Source of the DNA: Microbulbifer aggregans
Lineage (GTDB): Bacteria > Pseudomonadota > Gammaproteobacteria > Pseudomonadales > Cellvibrionaceae
DNA length: 64,000 nt
Assembly (NCBI RefSeq): GCF_001750105.1
Contig: NZ_CP014143.1
Location: 806,001-870,000 of the forward strand
Reading direction: 5' to 3'
How positions within the stretch are numbered: the first letter of the stretch is position 1; every line of letters starts with the position of its first letter. Of the stretch, positions 15,901-25,143 are shown in pieces. The notes under the pieces were generated by a model. The model saw nothing but the letters and a program-made list of their open reading frames with translations. It was not told the origin of the DNA and searched no databases. Both the position numbers and the translations under genes were made by a program.

Positions 15901-18042
15901 ATGATGAAAGACTTTTACTCGCAGCGGGGCCTGACAGCCCGCTTCAGCGACAGTGCGCGTGCGCCTGTAACAACCCGCACCCTGCTGGGTCTCGCTATCG
16001 CCACCAGCATTAGCCAGACCGCGATCGCCGCCCAGGGCGATAGCGAACTCGAGCAAGTGGTGGTGACCGGCGCAGTGATGCAGAGCCCGCTCAATGTGGT
16101 GACCGACCCCAAGCAGCCGCGGCAACCGCTGCCAGCCAACGACGGTGCAGACTACCTGAAGACCATCCCCGGATTCTCCGTGATCCGCAAAGGGGGTACC
16201 GATGGCGATCCGGTACTGCGTGGCATGGCCGGCTCCAGGCTATCGGTACTGGTGGATGGCGAGGTCATCCTGGGTGGCTGCAATAACCGCATGGACCCGC
16301 CCACCGCGTACATCTTTCCCGAGAGCATGGACGTCATTCAGGTGATCAAGGGGCCACAAACGGTGAAACACGGCCCGGGCAATTCTGCCGGCGTGGTGCT
16401 GTTCGAGCGCGAGCAGCAACGACCCGGCCAAGAGCAGTGGGAGTTTTACTCCAGCATGCTGGCGGCCAGTGCCGGGCGCAGCGACGGGCTGTTCGATGTC
16501 CGCTACAGCAGTCCCGAGCTCTCTGTTCACGGCTCCCTGTCCGCCGCCAGCGCGGACGATTACCAGGACGGTGATGGAGTTACCTTTCATTCCCGCTATG
16601 AACGCTGGCAGGGTCAGACAAGCCTTGCCTGGACCCCGGATGAGGATACCCGCTTTGCACTGAGTGCCTCCCGCAGTGACGGCGAAGCGGCATACGCGGA
16701 TCGCGCTGTGGACGGCAGTCGCTTTGCCCGCGAACACTACAGCGTCAGTGGGCGCTGGGACAATCTGGGGGATACCCTGAAGTCGATCGAAGTGCAGGGC
16801 TACTTCAATTACGTGGATCACGTGATGGACAACTACAGCCTGCGGGAACCGAGCGGCCCCATGGGGAACCCGGTGGCGATGAATCCCGACCGCGAGACAC
16901 GTGGTGGTAAAGCCGAACTGACTCTCACCCCCTCTGCGGCCACCGAGCTGGTGGTAGGGGTGGATACCCAGTTCAACGAACATACCAGCCGCAACACCAT
17001 GAACCAGCAGATGATCGATTACCGGGAGTTGTCGCGCAGCGCGGATGCGGAGTTCCTGCAAAGCGGCCTCTACTCGGAACTGAGCTGGAACCAGGATGAT
17101 GCGCGCCGCTGGATCGGCGGGGCACGCCTGGACGACTGGCAGGTGGAGGACCAGCGCGCGATGGTGATGCTGTCGATGATGGCCTCAGCAGCGAACCCCA
17201 GTGGCGGACTGGAGCGGGACGAACTGCTGAAAAGCGGCTTCCTGCGGCACGAGATGCAGCTCGCCAGCAGTGACTCCACCCTGTTCGCCGGCGTCGGCCA
17301 CAGCGAGCGCTTCCCCGATTACTGGGAAATGATCGCGAGAGAGACGGCAGATTCTGTCAGTGCCTTTGACGTTGAAGCGGAAAAGACAACGCAGCTGGAT
17401 ATCGGTTGGCTCTACAACGGCCATCGCCTGTCCGGAAGTCTCTCCGCTTTTTACAACGAGATCGACGACTACCTGCTGATCCAGTCGGGCTACGAGAAAC
17501 CGGCCATGGCTGGGGGCAACATGATGGACATGCCCATGGCGATGACCCGCAGCACCAGCATCGTACGCAATATCGATGCGCGGACCTGGGGGCTGGAGCT
17601 GGACGCCCAGTACCACCTGCACGATTACTGGCGGGCAGAATTCACGCTGGCCTCGGTGCGCGGTGCCAATGAAACCGACGGCACCACTCTGGCCCAACTA
17701 CCCCCGCTGGAAGCGCGGCTGGCGCTGAATTACAACCGGGAAACATGGAGCGCAGGCCTGCTGGTACGAAGCATTGCAAGCCAGGAAAGGGTTGATCCAG
17801 GAAAGGGCAATATCGCCGGTCAGGATATCGGCCCGACGGATGGGGCCACCGTGTTGTCACTCAACAGCAACTGGCAGGCCTCACAGAGCCTGCAGGTCAC
17901 GGCCGGTATCGATAACCTGCTCGACGAGACCTATGCCGAGCATATCAGCCGCGCCGGCGCCCTGGTCACCGGGTTCGAGCAACTGCAAAAGGTGAATGAG
18001 CCTGGCCGCACGCTGTGGATAAAGGGCATTTACCGCTTCTGA
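15901..18042 (+). CDS. TonB-dependent copper receptor, OprC/NosA-like
   Basis: A 713-residue outer-membrane receptor. After a leader of about 43 residues comes the TonB box-like LEQVVVTGA, a plug domain (DYLKTIPGFSVIRKGGTDGD, then the OprC hallmark GGCNNRMDPPTAYIFPE) and a beta-barrel ending in the aromatic residue of IKGIYRF. Met-rich loops (VMLSMMAS; NMMDMPMAM) are likely copper ligands. OprC imports copper in Pseudomonas, and the conserved CNNRMDPP motif ties this protein to that subgroup, not to siderophore receptors. It sits behind the His-rich DUF2946 gene. Confidence 0.93.
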   Translation: MMKDFYSQRGLTARFSDSARAPVTTRTLLGLAIATSISQTAIAAQGDSELEQVVVTGAVMQSPLNVVTDPKQPRQPLPANDGADYLKTIPGFSVIRKGGTDGDPVLRGMAGSRLSVLVDGEVILGGCNNRMDPPTAYIFPESMDVIQVIKGPQTVKHGPGNSAGVVLFEREQQRPGQEQWEFYSSMLAASAGRSDGLFDVRYSSPELSVHGSLSAASADDYQDGDGVTFHSRYERWQGQTSLAWTPDEDTRFALSASRSDGEAAYADRAVDGSRFAREHYSVSGRWDNLGDTLKSIEVQGYFNYVDHVMDNYSLREPSGPMGNPVAMNPDRETRGGKAELTLTPSAATELVVGVDTQFNEHTSRNTMNQQMIDYRELSRSADAEFLQSGLYSELSWNQDDARRWIGGARLDDWQVEDQRAMVMLSMMASAANPSGGLERDELLKSGFLRHEMQLASSDSTLFAGVGHSERFPDYWEMIARETADSVSAFDVEAEKTTQLDIGWLYNGHRLSGSLSAFYNEIDDYLLIQSGYEKPAMAGGNMMDMPMAMTRSTSIVRNIDARTWGLELDAQYHLHDYWRAEFTLASVRGANETDGTTLAQLPPLEARLALNYNRETWSAGLLVRSIASQERVDPGKGNIAGQDIGPTDGATVLSLNSNWQASQSLQVTAGIDNLLDETYAEHISRAGALVTGFEQLQKVNEPGRTLWIKGIYRF

Positions 18043-18057
18043 CTCCCACCGGCCACA

Positions 18058-18091
18058 TAAAAACGGCGCCCGGTCTTACGGCCGGGCGCCG
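18058..18091 (-). terminator. Terminator of the beta-barrel gene on the minus strand
   Basis: A 10-bp GC stem (cggcgcccgg / ccgggcgccg) is bordered by an A-run on its left, giving a T-run on the minus strand. It lies between two convergent genes. Confidence 0.75.
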
Positions 18092-18153
18092 ATAGGGACT
18101 GCAAACTCTCTGCGCGGCTTTAGACGCCCGGTTTGCCGGAAACTCGGAAACAC

Positions 18154-18714
18154 TCAGAAACGATAGGCAAAGTTGATGGTGAGCCCGCGCAGGTGGCCCA
18201 GGTCAAAGCCTGCGACTTTGTCTATATCGTTATACATGTACTCGACGGAGGTATCGAATTCTCTCGTCCAGCGATAGCGATAACCGACACCGGCGTTCCA
18301 GTAATTGTCGTAACCGTTGTCATCGACGATGACCGGCAGACCTCCGCGAATCACTTCATCCACGTCGATCTCGCTGTAGTTCCAGCCCGCCATCCAGTAA
18401 AGGCACTGCACATCGCAGTTCAGGGTGAAGTCCACCTTGAAATTGATGCCGTACTGGTCGATATCGACACCGCCATCATCAAAATTTGTGTAGCGAAATT
18501 CGACCTGCCACAGGCCAACGCTGGGAGAAATCCCGACGCTCCCGTAACCGTAAAAATCCTGGTCATCGTTGATCTGCAATTCACCCTGGCCAAGGCCGAG
18601 TGTGCCGACCACCTGGTACTCACCGAGGCAGAATCCCTCAATGGGGTTATTCCATTCCACCGCCCCTGCAGACAGCGAAAAGAGCAGGGCGAGCGCACCG
18701 ACGATTTTTTTCAT
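18154..18714 (-). CDS. Small outer-membrane beta-barrel protein
   Basis: A 186-residue protein starting at ATG 18714 (MKKIVGALALL); the ATG three codons earlier lacks spacing to the AGGATGG ribosome site. A signal peptide (to about residue 18) is followed by alternating hydrophobic strands such as LWQVEFRYTNF, YWNAGVGYRYRW and FDTSVEYMYND, ending in INFAYRF with the terminal Phe that is the usual barrel signal. A Cys pair (LNCDVQC) lies in a loop. It resembles the OmpW/OmpA-type eight-strand barrels, but no subfamily motif is evident. Confidence 0.75.
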   Translation of the reverse strand: MKKIVGALALLFSLSAGAVEWNNPIEGFCLGEYQVVGTLGLGQGELQINDDQDFYGYGSVGISPSVGLWQVEFRYTNFDDGGVDIDQYGINFKVDFTLNCDVQCLYWMAGWNYSEIDVDEVIRGGLPVIVDDNGYDNYWNAGVGYRYRWTREFDTSVEYMYNDIDKVAGFDLGHLRGLTINFAYRF

Positions 18715-18765
18715 GCCTTCCATCCTTGGTCAGAGAAATTCTCGTGGCTCCGTGAAAACGGGTTT

Positions 18766-19047
18766 TTATGAATTTGAATTGGGAGCGGGCTGCTCGTGAT
18801 CCACATCGATCATGGCCCAGATACCGCCAGCGTAGGCCGGGTTTTTGCGCAGGGCATCAATATCACCACCCGGCGGCGGTGACTCACCAGCGGCATGAAA
18901 GTCCTCCAGTCGCTGGAAAATAGTCTCGGCCATTTTCTGCAGGGTCTCGTCGAGGGTTTCGGCGTGGCAATGACAGTGAGGAAGATCCGGCGCAATGGCA
19001 CCGAAGCCCGCGTATTCGATGTTGTGGACCACAACCGGGTAACGCAT
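18766..19047 (-). CDS. HicB-like antitoxin-family protein without HicA
   Basis: A 93-residue protein with the HicB fold of degenerate RNase H: MRYPVVVHNI, then GAIAPDLPHCHCHAETLDE and LQKMAETIFQRLEDF. HicB normally neutralises the small HicA mRNA interferase encoded next to it. No HicA-like frame (about 60 residues with the GSHH motif) was seen on either side, and there is no obvious DNA-binding tail. It may be a solitary HicB or an unrelated user of the fold. Confidence 0.75.
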   Translation of the reverse strand: MRYPVVVHNIEYAGFGAIAPDLPHCHCHAETLDETLQKMAETIFQRLEDFHAAGESPPPGGDIDALRKNPAYAGGIWAMIDVDHEQPAPNSNS

Positions 19048-19178
19048 TGGAGTTACTCTTATTTCAATAACTCACCAAGGGTAGACGGTATTTGATTTTT
19101 CGGGGCAAGTGCGGGGAGGGAATCGGCGCTTTTTGGAAAGTGCTTTCTGTTAAAGCGCAGAAAAAGAAAACAGAATTC

Positions 19179-19385
19179 TCAACGGGGCATGCGACCCAGC
19201 AATGCGCGTCGACAATAAATCATTTCCTTGTAGGTTTGCAGCAGAGACACATCCAGCTCGGCGGATGCCCCCTGCAACTCATCCATCTGCCGCTGCAACC
19301 ACTGAATTTCAGACTCGAGTTGGCGGCGCATTTTGCGGGTCTCACTCTCGCTGACATTCACATGGACAGTGCGTGGATCGGACAT
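19179..19385 (-). CDS. Small coiled-coil protein of unknown function
   Basis: A 68-residue, highly charged helical protein: residues 12-40 (SESETRKMRRQLES, then WLQRQMDEL) form heptad-like repeats, and the tail ends in CRRALLGRMPR. It has no signal peptide or membrane helix. It starts at ATG 19385 and lies 76 bases downstream of cysQ on the same strand, so it may be read from the same transcript. No family is recognised. Confidence 0.55.
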   Translation of the reverse strand: MSDPRTVHVNVSESETRKMRRQLESEIQWLQRQMDELQGASAELDVSLLQTYKEMIYCRRALLGRMPR

Positions 19386-19461
19386 GGGGCAACCTCAGAG
19401 GGCGCCGCCCCAGCGGGAGCGGCGTACACAGAACCTATCTGAAAGGCTAGCCCAGAAAAGG

Positions 19462-20319
19462 TTACTTTGTGAGCAAATCGCGCCAGTCGAAACTGGTATC
19501 GCCGATGACGTAAAAGAAGGGGTTCAACAGCGAGTCCTTGCGGTTGTAGCGCAGCAATTCGAACTGTTCGTCGACGACAATGCCGCCGGCAGCCTCGACC
19601 ACTGCCTGCGCAGCAGCGGTATCCCACTCGCAGGTGGGCGCCAGGCGCGGGTAGAGATCGGCCGCTCCCTCCGCTACCAGACACAGCTTCAGCGAGCTCC
19701 CCATATTCTTGCACTCCACGGCACCCAGCTGGGCTTCGATACGCTCCATCAGCTGGTCGACGGCGCCGGCACCGTGGCTGCGGCTCGCCACCACCTCCAC
19801 CGGTTCGCTGCCTGCGAGGCGCGGCGCCAGCGGGCGCACGTGAATCGGGGTTTCGCCATTGGCATCGCGCTTGAACGCGACCTGCTCTCCACTGCCATTC
19901 AGGTCACTGCAACCGGCGTAGGTGATATTCAGCACCGGCACATAGACCACCCCCAGGACCGGTTCACCGTTTTCCACCAGGGCCACATTCACGGTGAATT
20001 CGCCGGTACGGCGGATAAATTCCTTGGTGCCATCGAGAGGGTCGACGATCCAGTAGCGCTGCCAGCTGCTGCGTTCCTCGAACGAGGGCATTTCCTGCTC
20101 TTCGGACAGCACCGGTACGCCGTCGATCAGCTCTGCCAGGGCGGGTTCCAGCACCCGGTGGGCGGCGAGGTCGGCGGCGGTCACGGGAGAATCATCCGCC
20201 TTGGTATCCACCGTCAGCTCCTCACTGCTGTGGTAAACCTCGAGAATCGCCTCACCGGCGCGCTCGCAGATCCCGATGACGCGCTCCAGCAGCGCCTTGC
20301 TGTCCAACCCCTGATGCAT
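19462..20319 (-). CDS. cysQ: 3'(2'),5'-bisphosphate nucleotidase CysQ
   Basis: A 285-residue member of the inositol-monophosphatase fold. Metal-binding signatures are SEEQEM, the central DPLDGTKEF and the C-terminal WDTAAAQAVVEAAGG. CysQ removes the 3' phosphate of PAP/PAPS, which prevents accumulation of this inhibitor during sulfate assimilation and RNA turnover. The neighbouring cysteine synthase on the same strand fits a sulfur-metabolism context. A GAGG ribosome site precedes ATG 20319. Confidence 0.93.
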   Translation of the reverse strand: MHQGLDSKALLERVIGICERAGEAILEVYHSSEELTVDTKADDSPVTAADLAAHRVLEPALAELIDGVPVLSEEQEMPSFEERSSWQRYWIVDPLDGTKEFIRRTGEFTVNVALVENGEPVLGVVYVPVLNITYAGCSDLNGSGEQVAFKRDANGETPIHVRPLAPRLAGSEPVEVVASRSHGAGAVDQLMERIEAQLGAVECKNMGSSLKLCLVAEGAADLYPRLAPTCEWDTAAAQAVVEAAGGIVVDEQFELLRYNRKDSLLNPFFYVIGDTSFDWRDLLTK

Positions 20320-20412
20320 AAACCTCGGCTCCCGGTCCGACTACTCACGGACACTGTTTATCATTGTGACTTCGCCAACCGTGTGGCGTGGAAGCGGGGC
20401 ATTATACGCACT

Positions 20413-20440
20413 GACCGGCGCCATACGCACGGCGCCGGTC
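20413..20440 (-). terminator. Strong hairpin between cysteine synthase and cysQ
   Basis: Perfect 10-bp arms (gaccggcgcc / ggcgccggtc) around an 8-base loop lie 23 bases after the cysteine synthase stop. No T-run follows, so it may be an attenuating or mRNA-stabilising hairpin, not a full terminator. Confidence 0.45.
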
Positions 20441-20462
20441 ACAACCAGCGTCGGGTAGGAAA

Positions 20463-21380
20463 TCAGGCCGGAAACAGATCTTCGATGGAGAGGTAGCGCT
20501 CGCCGGTGTCATAACTGAACACCAATACGCGGGCGCCAGGAGCAAAGTCGGCCTCCCGCTGCTTGACCGCGGCGAGGCTGGCACCGGAGGAAATACCAAC
20601 GAAGATTCCCTCCCTGGCCGCACATTGGCGGGCCATCTCGAAACTGTCCTCCTCGCTGACCTGAATGGTGCCGTCGAGGGTGTCGGTATTGAGGATATCC
20701 GGGACAAATCCGGCACCGATACCCTGCAGGCGGTGCAGCCCCTTTTCCCCGCCGCTAATCACCGGGGACTTCTCCGGCTCTACCGCGTAGGTTTTCAGCT
20801 GCGGGAAATGCTCTTTCAGTACCTCGCTGCAGCCGGTGATATGGCCGCCGGTGCCGACACCGGTGATCATGTAATCGAGGCCTTCGGGGAAATCTGCGAG
20901 TATCTCTTTCGCGGTCTGCTCCCGATGCACACTGACGTTGGCGGGATTGCGAAACTGCTGTGGCATCCAGCTGTTGTCGTGCTCTTTCAGCAGCTCTTCG
21001 GCCCGCTCGATGGCCCCCGGCATGCCGCGCTCCTTGGGAGTGAGCACCAGCTCCGCCCCCAGCGCTTTCATGATCTTGCGTCGCTCCACCGACATGGACT
21101 CGGGCATAGTCAGGATCAGCCGATAACCGCGCACCGCCGCGACCATTGCCAGGCCGATGCCGGTGTTGCCGGAGGTGGGTTCTACAATAACGCCGCCGGA
21201 TTTCAGCTCGCCGCTCCTCTCCGCCGCCTCGATCATCGACAGGGCAATGCGGTCCTTGATGCTGCTGCCCGGATTGAACCGCTCCACCTTCATCCACACC
21301 TCGATATCCGGTCGGAACAAGTGATTGATACGGACATGGGGCGTGTTGCCGATGGTCTCCAGGATGTTGTCTGCCTTCAT
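20463..21380 (-). CDS. Cysteine synthase (O-acetylserine sulfhydrylase)
   Basis: A 305-residue PLP enzyme starting at ATG 21380 ([18 protein letters not shown]); the frame continues seven codons upstream but lacks ribosome-site spacing. [15 protein letters not shown] holds the PLP lysine, [12 protein letters not shown] is the substrate loop and GTGGHITG binds the cofactor phosphate. It makes cysteine from O-acetylserine and sulfide. The motifs are of the CysK type, but the length is nearer to CysM, so the paralogue is left open. It shares strand and metabolic theme with cysQ. Confidence 0.92.
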   Translation of the reverse strand: MKADNILETIGNTPHVRINHLFRPDIEVWMKVERFNPGSSIKDRIALSMIEAAERSGELKSGGVIVEPTSGNTGIGLAMVAAVRGYRLILTMPESMSVERRKIMKALGAELVLTPKERGMPGAIERAEELLKEHDNSWMPQQFRNPANVSVHREQTAKEILADFPEGLDYMITGVGTGGHITGCSEVLKEHFPQLKTYAVEPEKSPVISGGEKGLHRLQGIGAGFVPDILNTDTLDGTIQVSEEDSFEMARQCAAREGIFVGISSGASLAAVKQREADFAPGARVLVFSYDTGERYLSIEDLFPA

Positions 21381-21560
21381 GGACCCTGATCTCCTTATCA
21401 TTTAGCGCTGGTTGATTGCGCCTGCGCGCTGTATGGCGTTGCTCGAAACTCTTCCATATTACCCGGCATCGATGCTGTCATTGCACGGTCAGTGCCTTTC
21501 GCGAATACTGCACCGAACCCTATGGGCACGAACAAATACAAGAAAAACACGGGACACACC

Positions 21561-22238
21561 ATGATCTCCAGCGCGATTTCTCCAAACCCCGGACCCGGTT
21601 TCCTGCTGCGCACTGCGCTGCCCGGCGCTTTTACCCTGCTGGCAGCGCTGTACATGTTCCTGGATGCGGCAGGCTGGCAGGGGCTCTGGATGGTGACCCT
21701 GAAAGCTGCGCCGATCGCCGTGCTCGGCGTCATGGCCACGGGTATGCTGGTGGGAACAACGCGCACGCTGACCCTGCTGGCCCTCGCCTTCTCAGCCCTG
21801 GGCGATGTGCTGCTGGCACTCGAATTCCCACTCCAGTTCGTGGCGGGGCTTGCGGCCTTTCTGGTCGCCCAGCTGATCTATACGGGCAATTTCCTCCGCG
21901 GCGCCCAGTTCCGCAGCCAGCGCTTCCTCATCCGAGCATTGCCCCTCCTGCTAGCGGCCAGCCTGCTCGCCTCACAGCTGATGCCGGCAGCGGGCCCACT
22001 GGCACCGGCGGTATTCTGCTACCTGCTGGCAATCACCGCCATGGCCCTGAGTGCCGCCGCCCACCGGGGCAACTCGGGCCTGCTCTTCGCCGGCGCTATC
22101 ATTTTCATGATCTCGGACACCCTGATCGCCGTGAATCGCTTCCTGATGCCACTACCCATGGCCGGAACCGCCATCATGGTCACCTATTATGGTGCCCAAC
22201 TGGCGCTGCTGTACGGAATAGGGCGTGCGCGGGCATAA
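21561..22238 (+). CDS. YhhN-like (lysoplasmalogenase family) membrane protein
   Basis: A 225-residue integral membrane protein with seven or eight hydrophobic helices spread along its whole length (for example LLAALYMFLDAAG and LLALAFSALGDVLLAL). The ALGDVLLALE and FMISDTLIAVNRF motifs carry the paired aspartates typical of the YhhN/TMEM86 family, which includes lysoplasmalogenases that hydrolyse vinyl-ether lysophospholipids. ATG 21561 is chosen because the first helix follows soon after; two earlier ATGs in frame would add an unstructured leader. Activity on plasmalogens in a bacterium is not implied. Confidence 0.8.
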   Translation: MISSAISPNPGPGFLLRTALPGAFTLLAALYMFLDAAGWQGLWMVTLKAAPIAVLGVMATGMLVGTTRTLTLLALAFSALGDVLLALEFPLQFVAGLAAFLVAQLIYTGNFLRGAQFRSQRFLIRALPLLLAASLLASQLMPAAGPLAPAVFCYLLAITAMALSAAAHRGNSGLLFAGAIIFMISDTLIAVNRFLMPLPMAGTAIMVTYYGAQLALLYGIGRARA

Positions 22239-22307
22239 TAGACAACCGGCGATTTTTTGACCGCCGGCGCTGAACCGGGCGCCGGCCCCGACGAGGTAGA
22301 GACTTTC

Positions 22308-22970
22308 ATGCTGGACTGGCGAGGCGTTGATACGGTGCTGCTGGATATGGACGGCACCCTGCTCGACCTGCATTACGACAATCACTTCTGGTTCAACCAC
22401 CTGCCCAGGCGCTATGCCGAAACTCACGGCCTCACCCTGGCCCAGGCGGAGGCGGCACTGATGGAGGAGATCGAGGGCCGGCGCGGCACCCTGGAATGGT
22501 ACTGCCTGAATTTCTGGTCCAGAGAGCTGAGGATGGATATTCCCGCCATCCTGCGGGAGATCGAGGACCGCATCGCCGTGCGCCCGCATGTAGAGGATTT
22601 CCTCGCCGGACTGCAGCAGATGGACAAGCATGTGCTGCTGGTCACCAACGCCCACCCGGAAGGCCTGACCCACAAGCTGGAGCGCACCGGCATCGACCGC
22701 TGGATGGACGGCATCATTTCCTCCCACGATCTGGGCCACGCCAAGGAGAGCGCCGACTTCTGGCCGGTACTGCGGGAGCACTCGGAGTTCGACCCCAACC
22801 GCACCCTGTTTGTGGACGACAACGAACAGGTACTGGCCGCCGCCCGCGACTACGGCATCGCCCATCTGCTGTGCATCCGCCAGCCAGACAGCCGCGGCCC
22901 GCTGCGGGATATCACCGACTTCCCGGCGATCCTGCATTTCAACGAGATCATCGAAATCTCATCCAAGTGA
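22308..22970 (+). CDS. yrfG: GMP/IMP nucleotidase YrfG (HAD superfamily)
   Basis: A 220-residue HAD hydrolase. The start is ATG 22308 (MLDWRGVDTVLL) behind a GAGGTAGAG ribosome site. Motif I is LLDMDGTLLDLHYDN with the nucleophile Asp, motif II is LLVTNAHPEG, motif III the Lys of GHAKESADFW and motif IV VDDNEQVL. E. coli YrfG prefers purine mononucleotides, and its neighbours yrfG-hslR-hslO-pck are the same as here, which supports the name. hslR follows after 154 bases. Confidence 0.9.
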   Translation: MLDWRGVDTVLLDMDGTLLDLHYDNHFWFNHLPRRYAETHGLTLAQAEAALMEEIEGRRGTLEWYCLNFWSRELRMDIPAILREIEDRIAVRPHVEDFLAGLQQMDKHVLLVTNAHPEGLTHKLERTGIDRWMDGIISSHDLGHAKESADFWPVLREHSEFDPNRTLFVDDNEQVLAAARDYGIAHLLCIRQPDSRGPLRDITDFPAILHFNEIIEISSK

Positions 22971-23124
22971 ACTGCGGATCAGTCGCAGGCACAGGCATGG
23001 TTAGGACCGGCTCTTTCGGGACTGTATGAGGCAGGATGCCGATTACAAGCGTAGAGGGAGTTATTCACAGCGTGTCCCGAAAGCCCGCCCCGACCGCGCC
23101 CTACACGAACACTGAAATACTCCC

Positions 23125-23502
23125 ATGGAAAAAGTTCGCATCGACAAGTGGCTATGGGCCGCCCGTTTTTTCAAGACCCGCAGTATCGCCAAGCAAGCCA
23201 TCGAGGGCGGCAAGGTGCACGCCGATGGCCAGCGGGTAAAAGCCAGCAAGGAAATCACCACCGGCACCACTCTGGTGATCCGCAAGGGCTGGGACCAGCT
23301 GGAGGTGGAGGTGCTGGCGCTCTCCGACCAGCGTCGCGGCGCCGATATCGCCCAGACCCTGTACCGGGAAACCGAAGCCAGTGTGGCCAAGCGCGAGCAG
23401 GCACGGGCCGAGCGCCAGGCCAGCAACGCAGGCATCCACAGCGAGCGACCCAACAAGAAACAGCGTCGCCAGATTCACCGCTTCCTGCGCGAGCAGGATT
23501 GA
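23125..23502 (+). CDS. hslR: Ribosome-associated heat-shock protein Hsp15
   Basis: A 125-residue S4-domain RNA-binding protein: RIDKWLWAARFFKTRSIA, then EGGKVHADGQRVKASKEI form the S4 alpha-L motif, and the C-terminus is a basic tail rich in Arg and Lys. Hsp15 binds 50S subunits that carry a stalled nascent chain with peptidyl-tRNA and helps recycle them after heat stress. It lies in the conserved yrfG-hslR-hslO-pckA order, interrupted here by a protease and a DUF4124 gene. No sigma-32 promoter was recognisable. Confidence 0.93.
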   Translation: MEKVRIDKWLWAARFFKTRSIAKQAIEGGKVHADGQRVKASKEITTGTTLVIRKGWDQLEVEVLALSDQRRGADIAQTLYRETEASVAKREQARAERQASNAGIHSERPNKKQRRQIHRFLREQD

Positions 23503-23595
23503 GGCGGTGCTCCATCCCAACGCCGCCTGCGTAGCAATCCACGGCAACTGCTAAACTGCCAGCCATAAAAGCCAAAAGACTGCGATCCGACGCCC

Positions 23596-25098
23596 ATGAT
23601 GAAAAGAATCCTCGCCCTCGTCACTCTCTGCCTGCTCGTCACCCAGACCGCCACCGCTGACAGCCGCGAACACGAGCAGCTGAAGCGCTCCATCATCAAG
23701 ATCTACACCACTGCCGCCGCGCCCGACTACTTCAATCCCTGGGCACTGCTGAATGCCAAGCAGCTGTCCGGCTCCGGTGCCGTCATTGATGGCAAACGCA
23801 TCCTGACCAACGCCCATGTGGTGGCGAACGGCAGCTTTATTCAGGTACAGCGCCATGGTGACGCGAAGAAGTTTCGTGCGCAGGTGGAGTTTGTCTCCCA
23901 CGAGGCTGACCTGGCACTGCTCAGCGTCCAAGACCAGAGCTTCTTCGAGGACACCCGCCCGCTGGATCTCGGCAAGCTGCCGGACCTGCAGGAGGAAGTC
24001 ACGGTCTACGGCTACCCGATCGGCGGCAAGTCCCTGTCCATTACCCGCGGCGTGCTCTCCCGTATCGAGCACCAGTACTACGCCCATGCCGAGAGCTACC
24101 TGATGGCAGGCCAGATCGATGCCGCCATCAACCCCGGTAACAGCGGTGGCCCGGTGATTTCCGACGGCCGTATCGTCGGCGTCGCCATGCAGACCAACAA
24201 CAGCCAGGGTGCGGAAAACCTGGGTTACTTCGTGCCGCCCAGCGTGATCCGGCACGTTCTCAAAGATGCCGAAGATGGGGTACACGACGGCTTCCCGGAA
24301 CTGGGAGCAGTGACGCAGAGCATGGAGAGCCCGGCGCTCAAGCAGGCCGCCGGCCTGGCCGAAGATGAGGAGGGCGCCCTGATCGTCAAGGTTTTCCACG
24401 ATGCTCCGGCCGCGTCGGTGCTGCAGCCCGGCGATGTACTGCTGGAAGTGGACGGCTATCCAGTGGCGGCGGACCGCACTGTGGAGTGGCGCGAAAATCA
24501 GCGCACCAACTACCACTTCGCCGTGGATCAGTATCATGTTGGCGACCAGCTACCGGTGCGCTTCTCCCGCGAGGGTGAAGTGCGCACCGCCGAGATCACC
24601 CTAGGCTCCGCGCCGCCCTCGCGCTCTCTGGTGCTGGGCGAACAGTTCGATCAGCGTCCGCGCTATTACATCTACGGCGGCGTGGTGTTCGTGCCCCTGA
24701 ATATGAACCTGATCAAGCGCTGGGGCGGCAACTGGCACTCCAAAGCCCCCATTGATTACCTGCACGCCCGCAACCGCTGGGGCGACGCCGAACGCACCGA
24801 GCTGGTGGTGGCTCTCAAGGTACTGCCTGCTGGCGTGAACCTGGGTTACCACGATTGGAAGAACTGGATTATTGATTCCGTGAATGGCCAATCGGTAAAA
24901 GATTTCAATGAGTTTGCCCAGCTGATGGAGGGCGACGAAAAGCCCTATGTAGACCTGCGCGACGACGCGGGATACCGTATGGTCCTGAACGCCGCTGCGG
25001 CACGGGAGCAGGAGCCCATGATCCTGCAGACTTACCATATCCCGCACCGCCACTCCCCGGGACTCTTCAGCACCCTGGCGCAGGATTCCGGCGAGTAA
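23596..25098 (+). CDS. Periplasmic S1C serine protease with PDZ domains (Deg-like)
   Basis: A 500-residue exported protease: signal peptide to about residue 21 (ATA), then a trypsin-like domain with His74 (TNAHVV), Asp105 (EADLALLS) and Ser183 (NPGNSGGPV). Residues about 260-335 form a PDZ domain (LIVKVFHDAPAASVLQPGD), and a second, divergent PDZ-like part follows (about 380-470). The architecture and the long spacer after the second PDZ resemble plant and cyanobacterial Deg9/Deg10-type proteases more than DegP. It probably degrades damaged envelope proteins, consistent with the flanking heat-shock genes hslR and hslO. Confidence 0.88.
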   Translation: MMKRILALVTLCLLVTQTATADSREHEQLKRSIIKIYTTAAAPDYFNPWALLNAKQLSGSGAVIDGKRILTNAHVVANGSFIQVQRHGDAKKFRAQVEFVSHEADLALLSVQDQSFFEDTRPLDLGKLPDLQEEVTVYGYPIGGKSLSITRGVLSRIEHQYYAHAESYLMAGQIDAAINPGNSGGPVISDGRIVGVAMQTNNSQGAENLGYFVPPSVIRHVLKDAEDGVHDGFPELGAVTQSMESPALKQAAGLAEDEEGALIVKVFHDAPAASVLQPGDVLLEVDGYPVAADRTVEWRENQRTNYHFAVDQYHVGDQLPVRFSREGEVRTAEITLGSAPPSRSLVLGEQFDQRPRYYIYGGVVFVPLNMNLIKRWGGNWHSKAPIDYLHARNRWGDAERTELVVALKVLPAGVNLGYHDWKNWIIDSVNGQSVKDFNEFAQLMEGDEKPYVDLRDDAGYRMVLNAAAAREQEPMILQTYHIPHRHSPGLFSTLAQDSGE

Positions 25099-25143
25099 CA
25101 GGCAATCCATCGCATAAGCCGCCACGGATGAGCGGGAGGGGAG

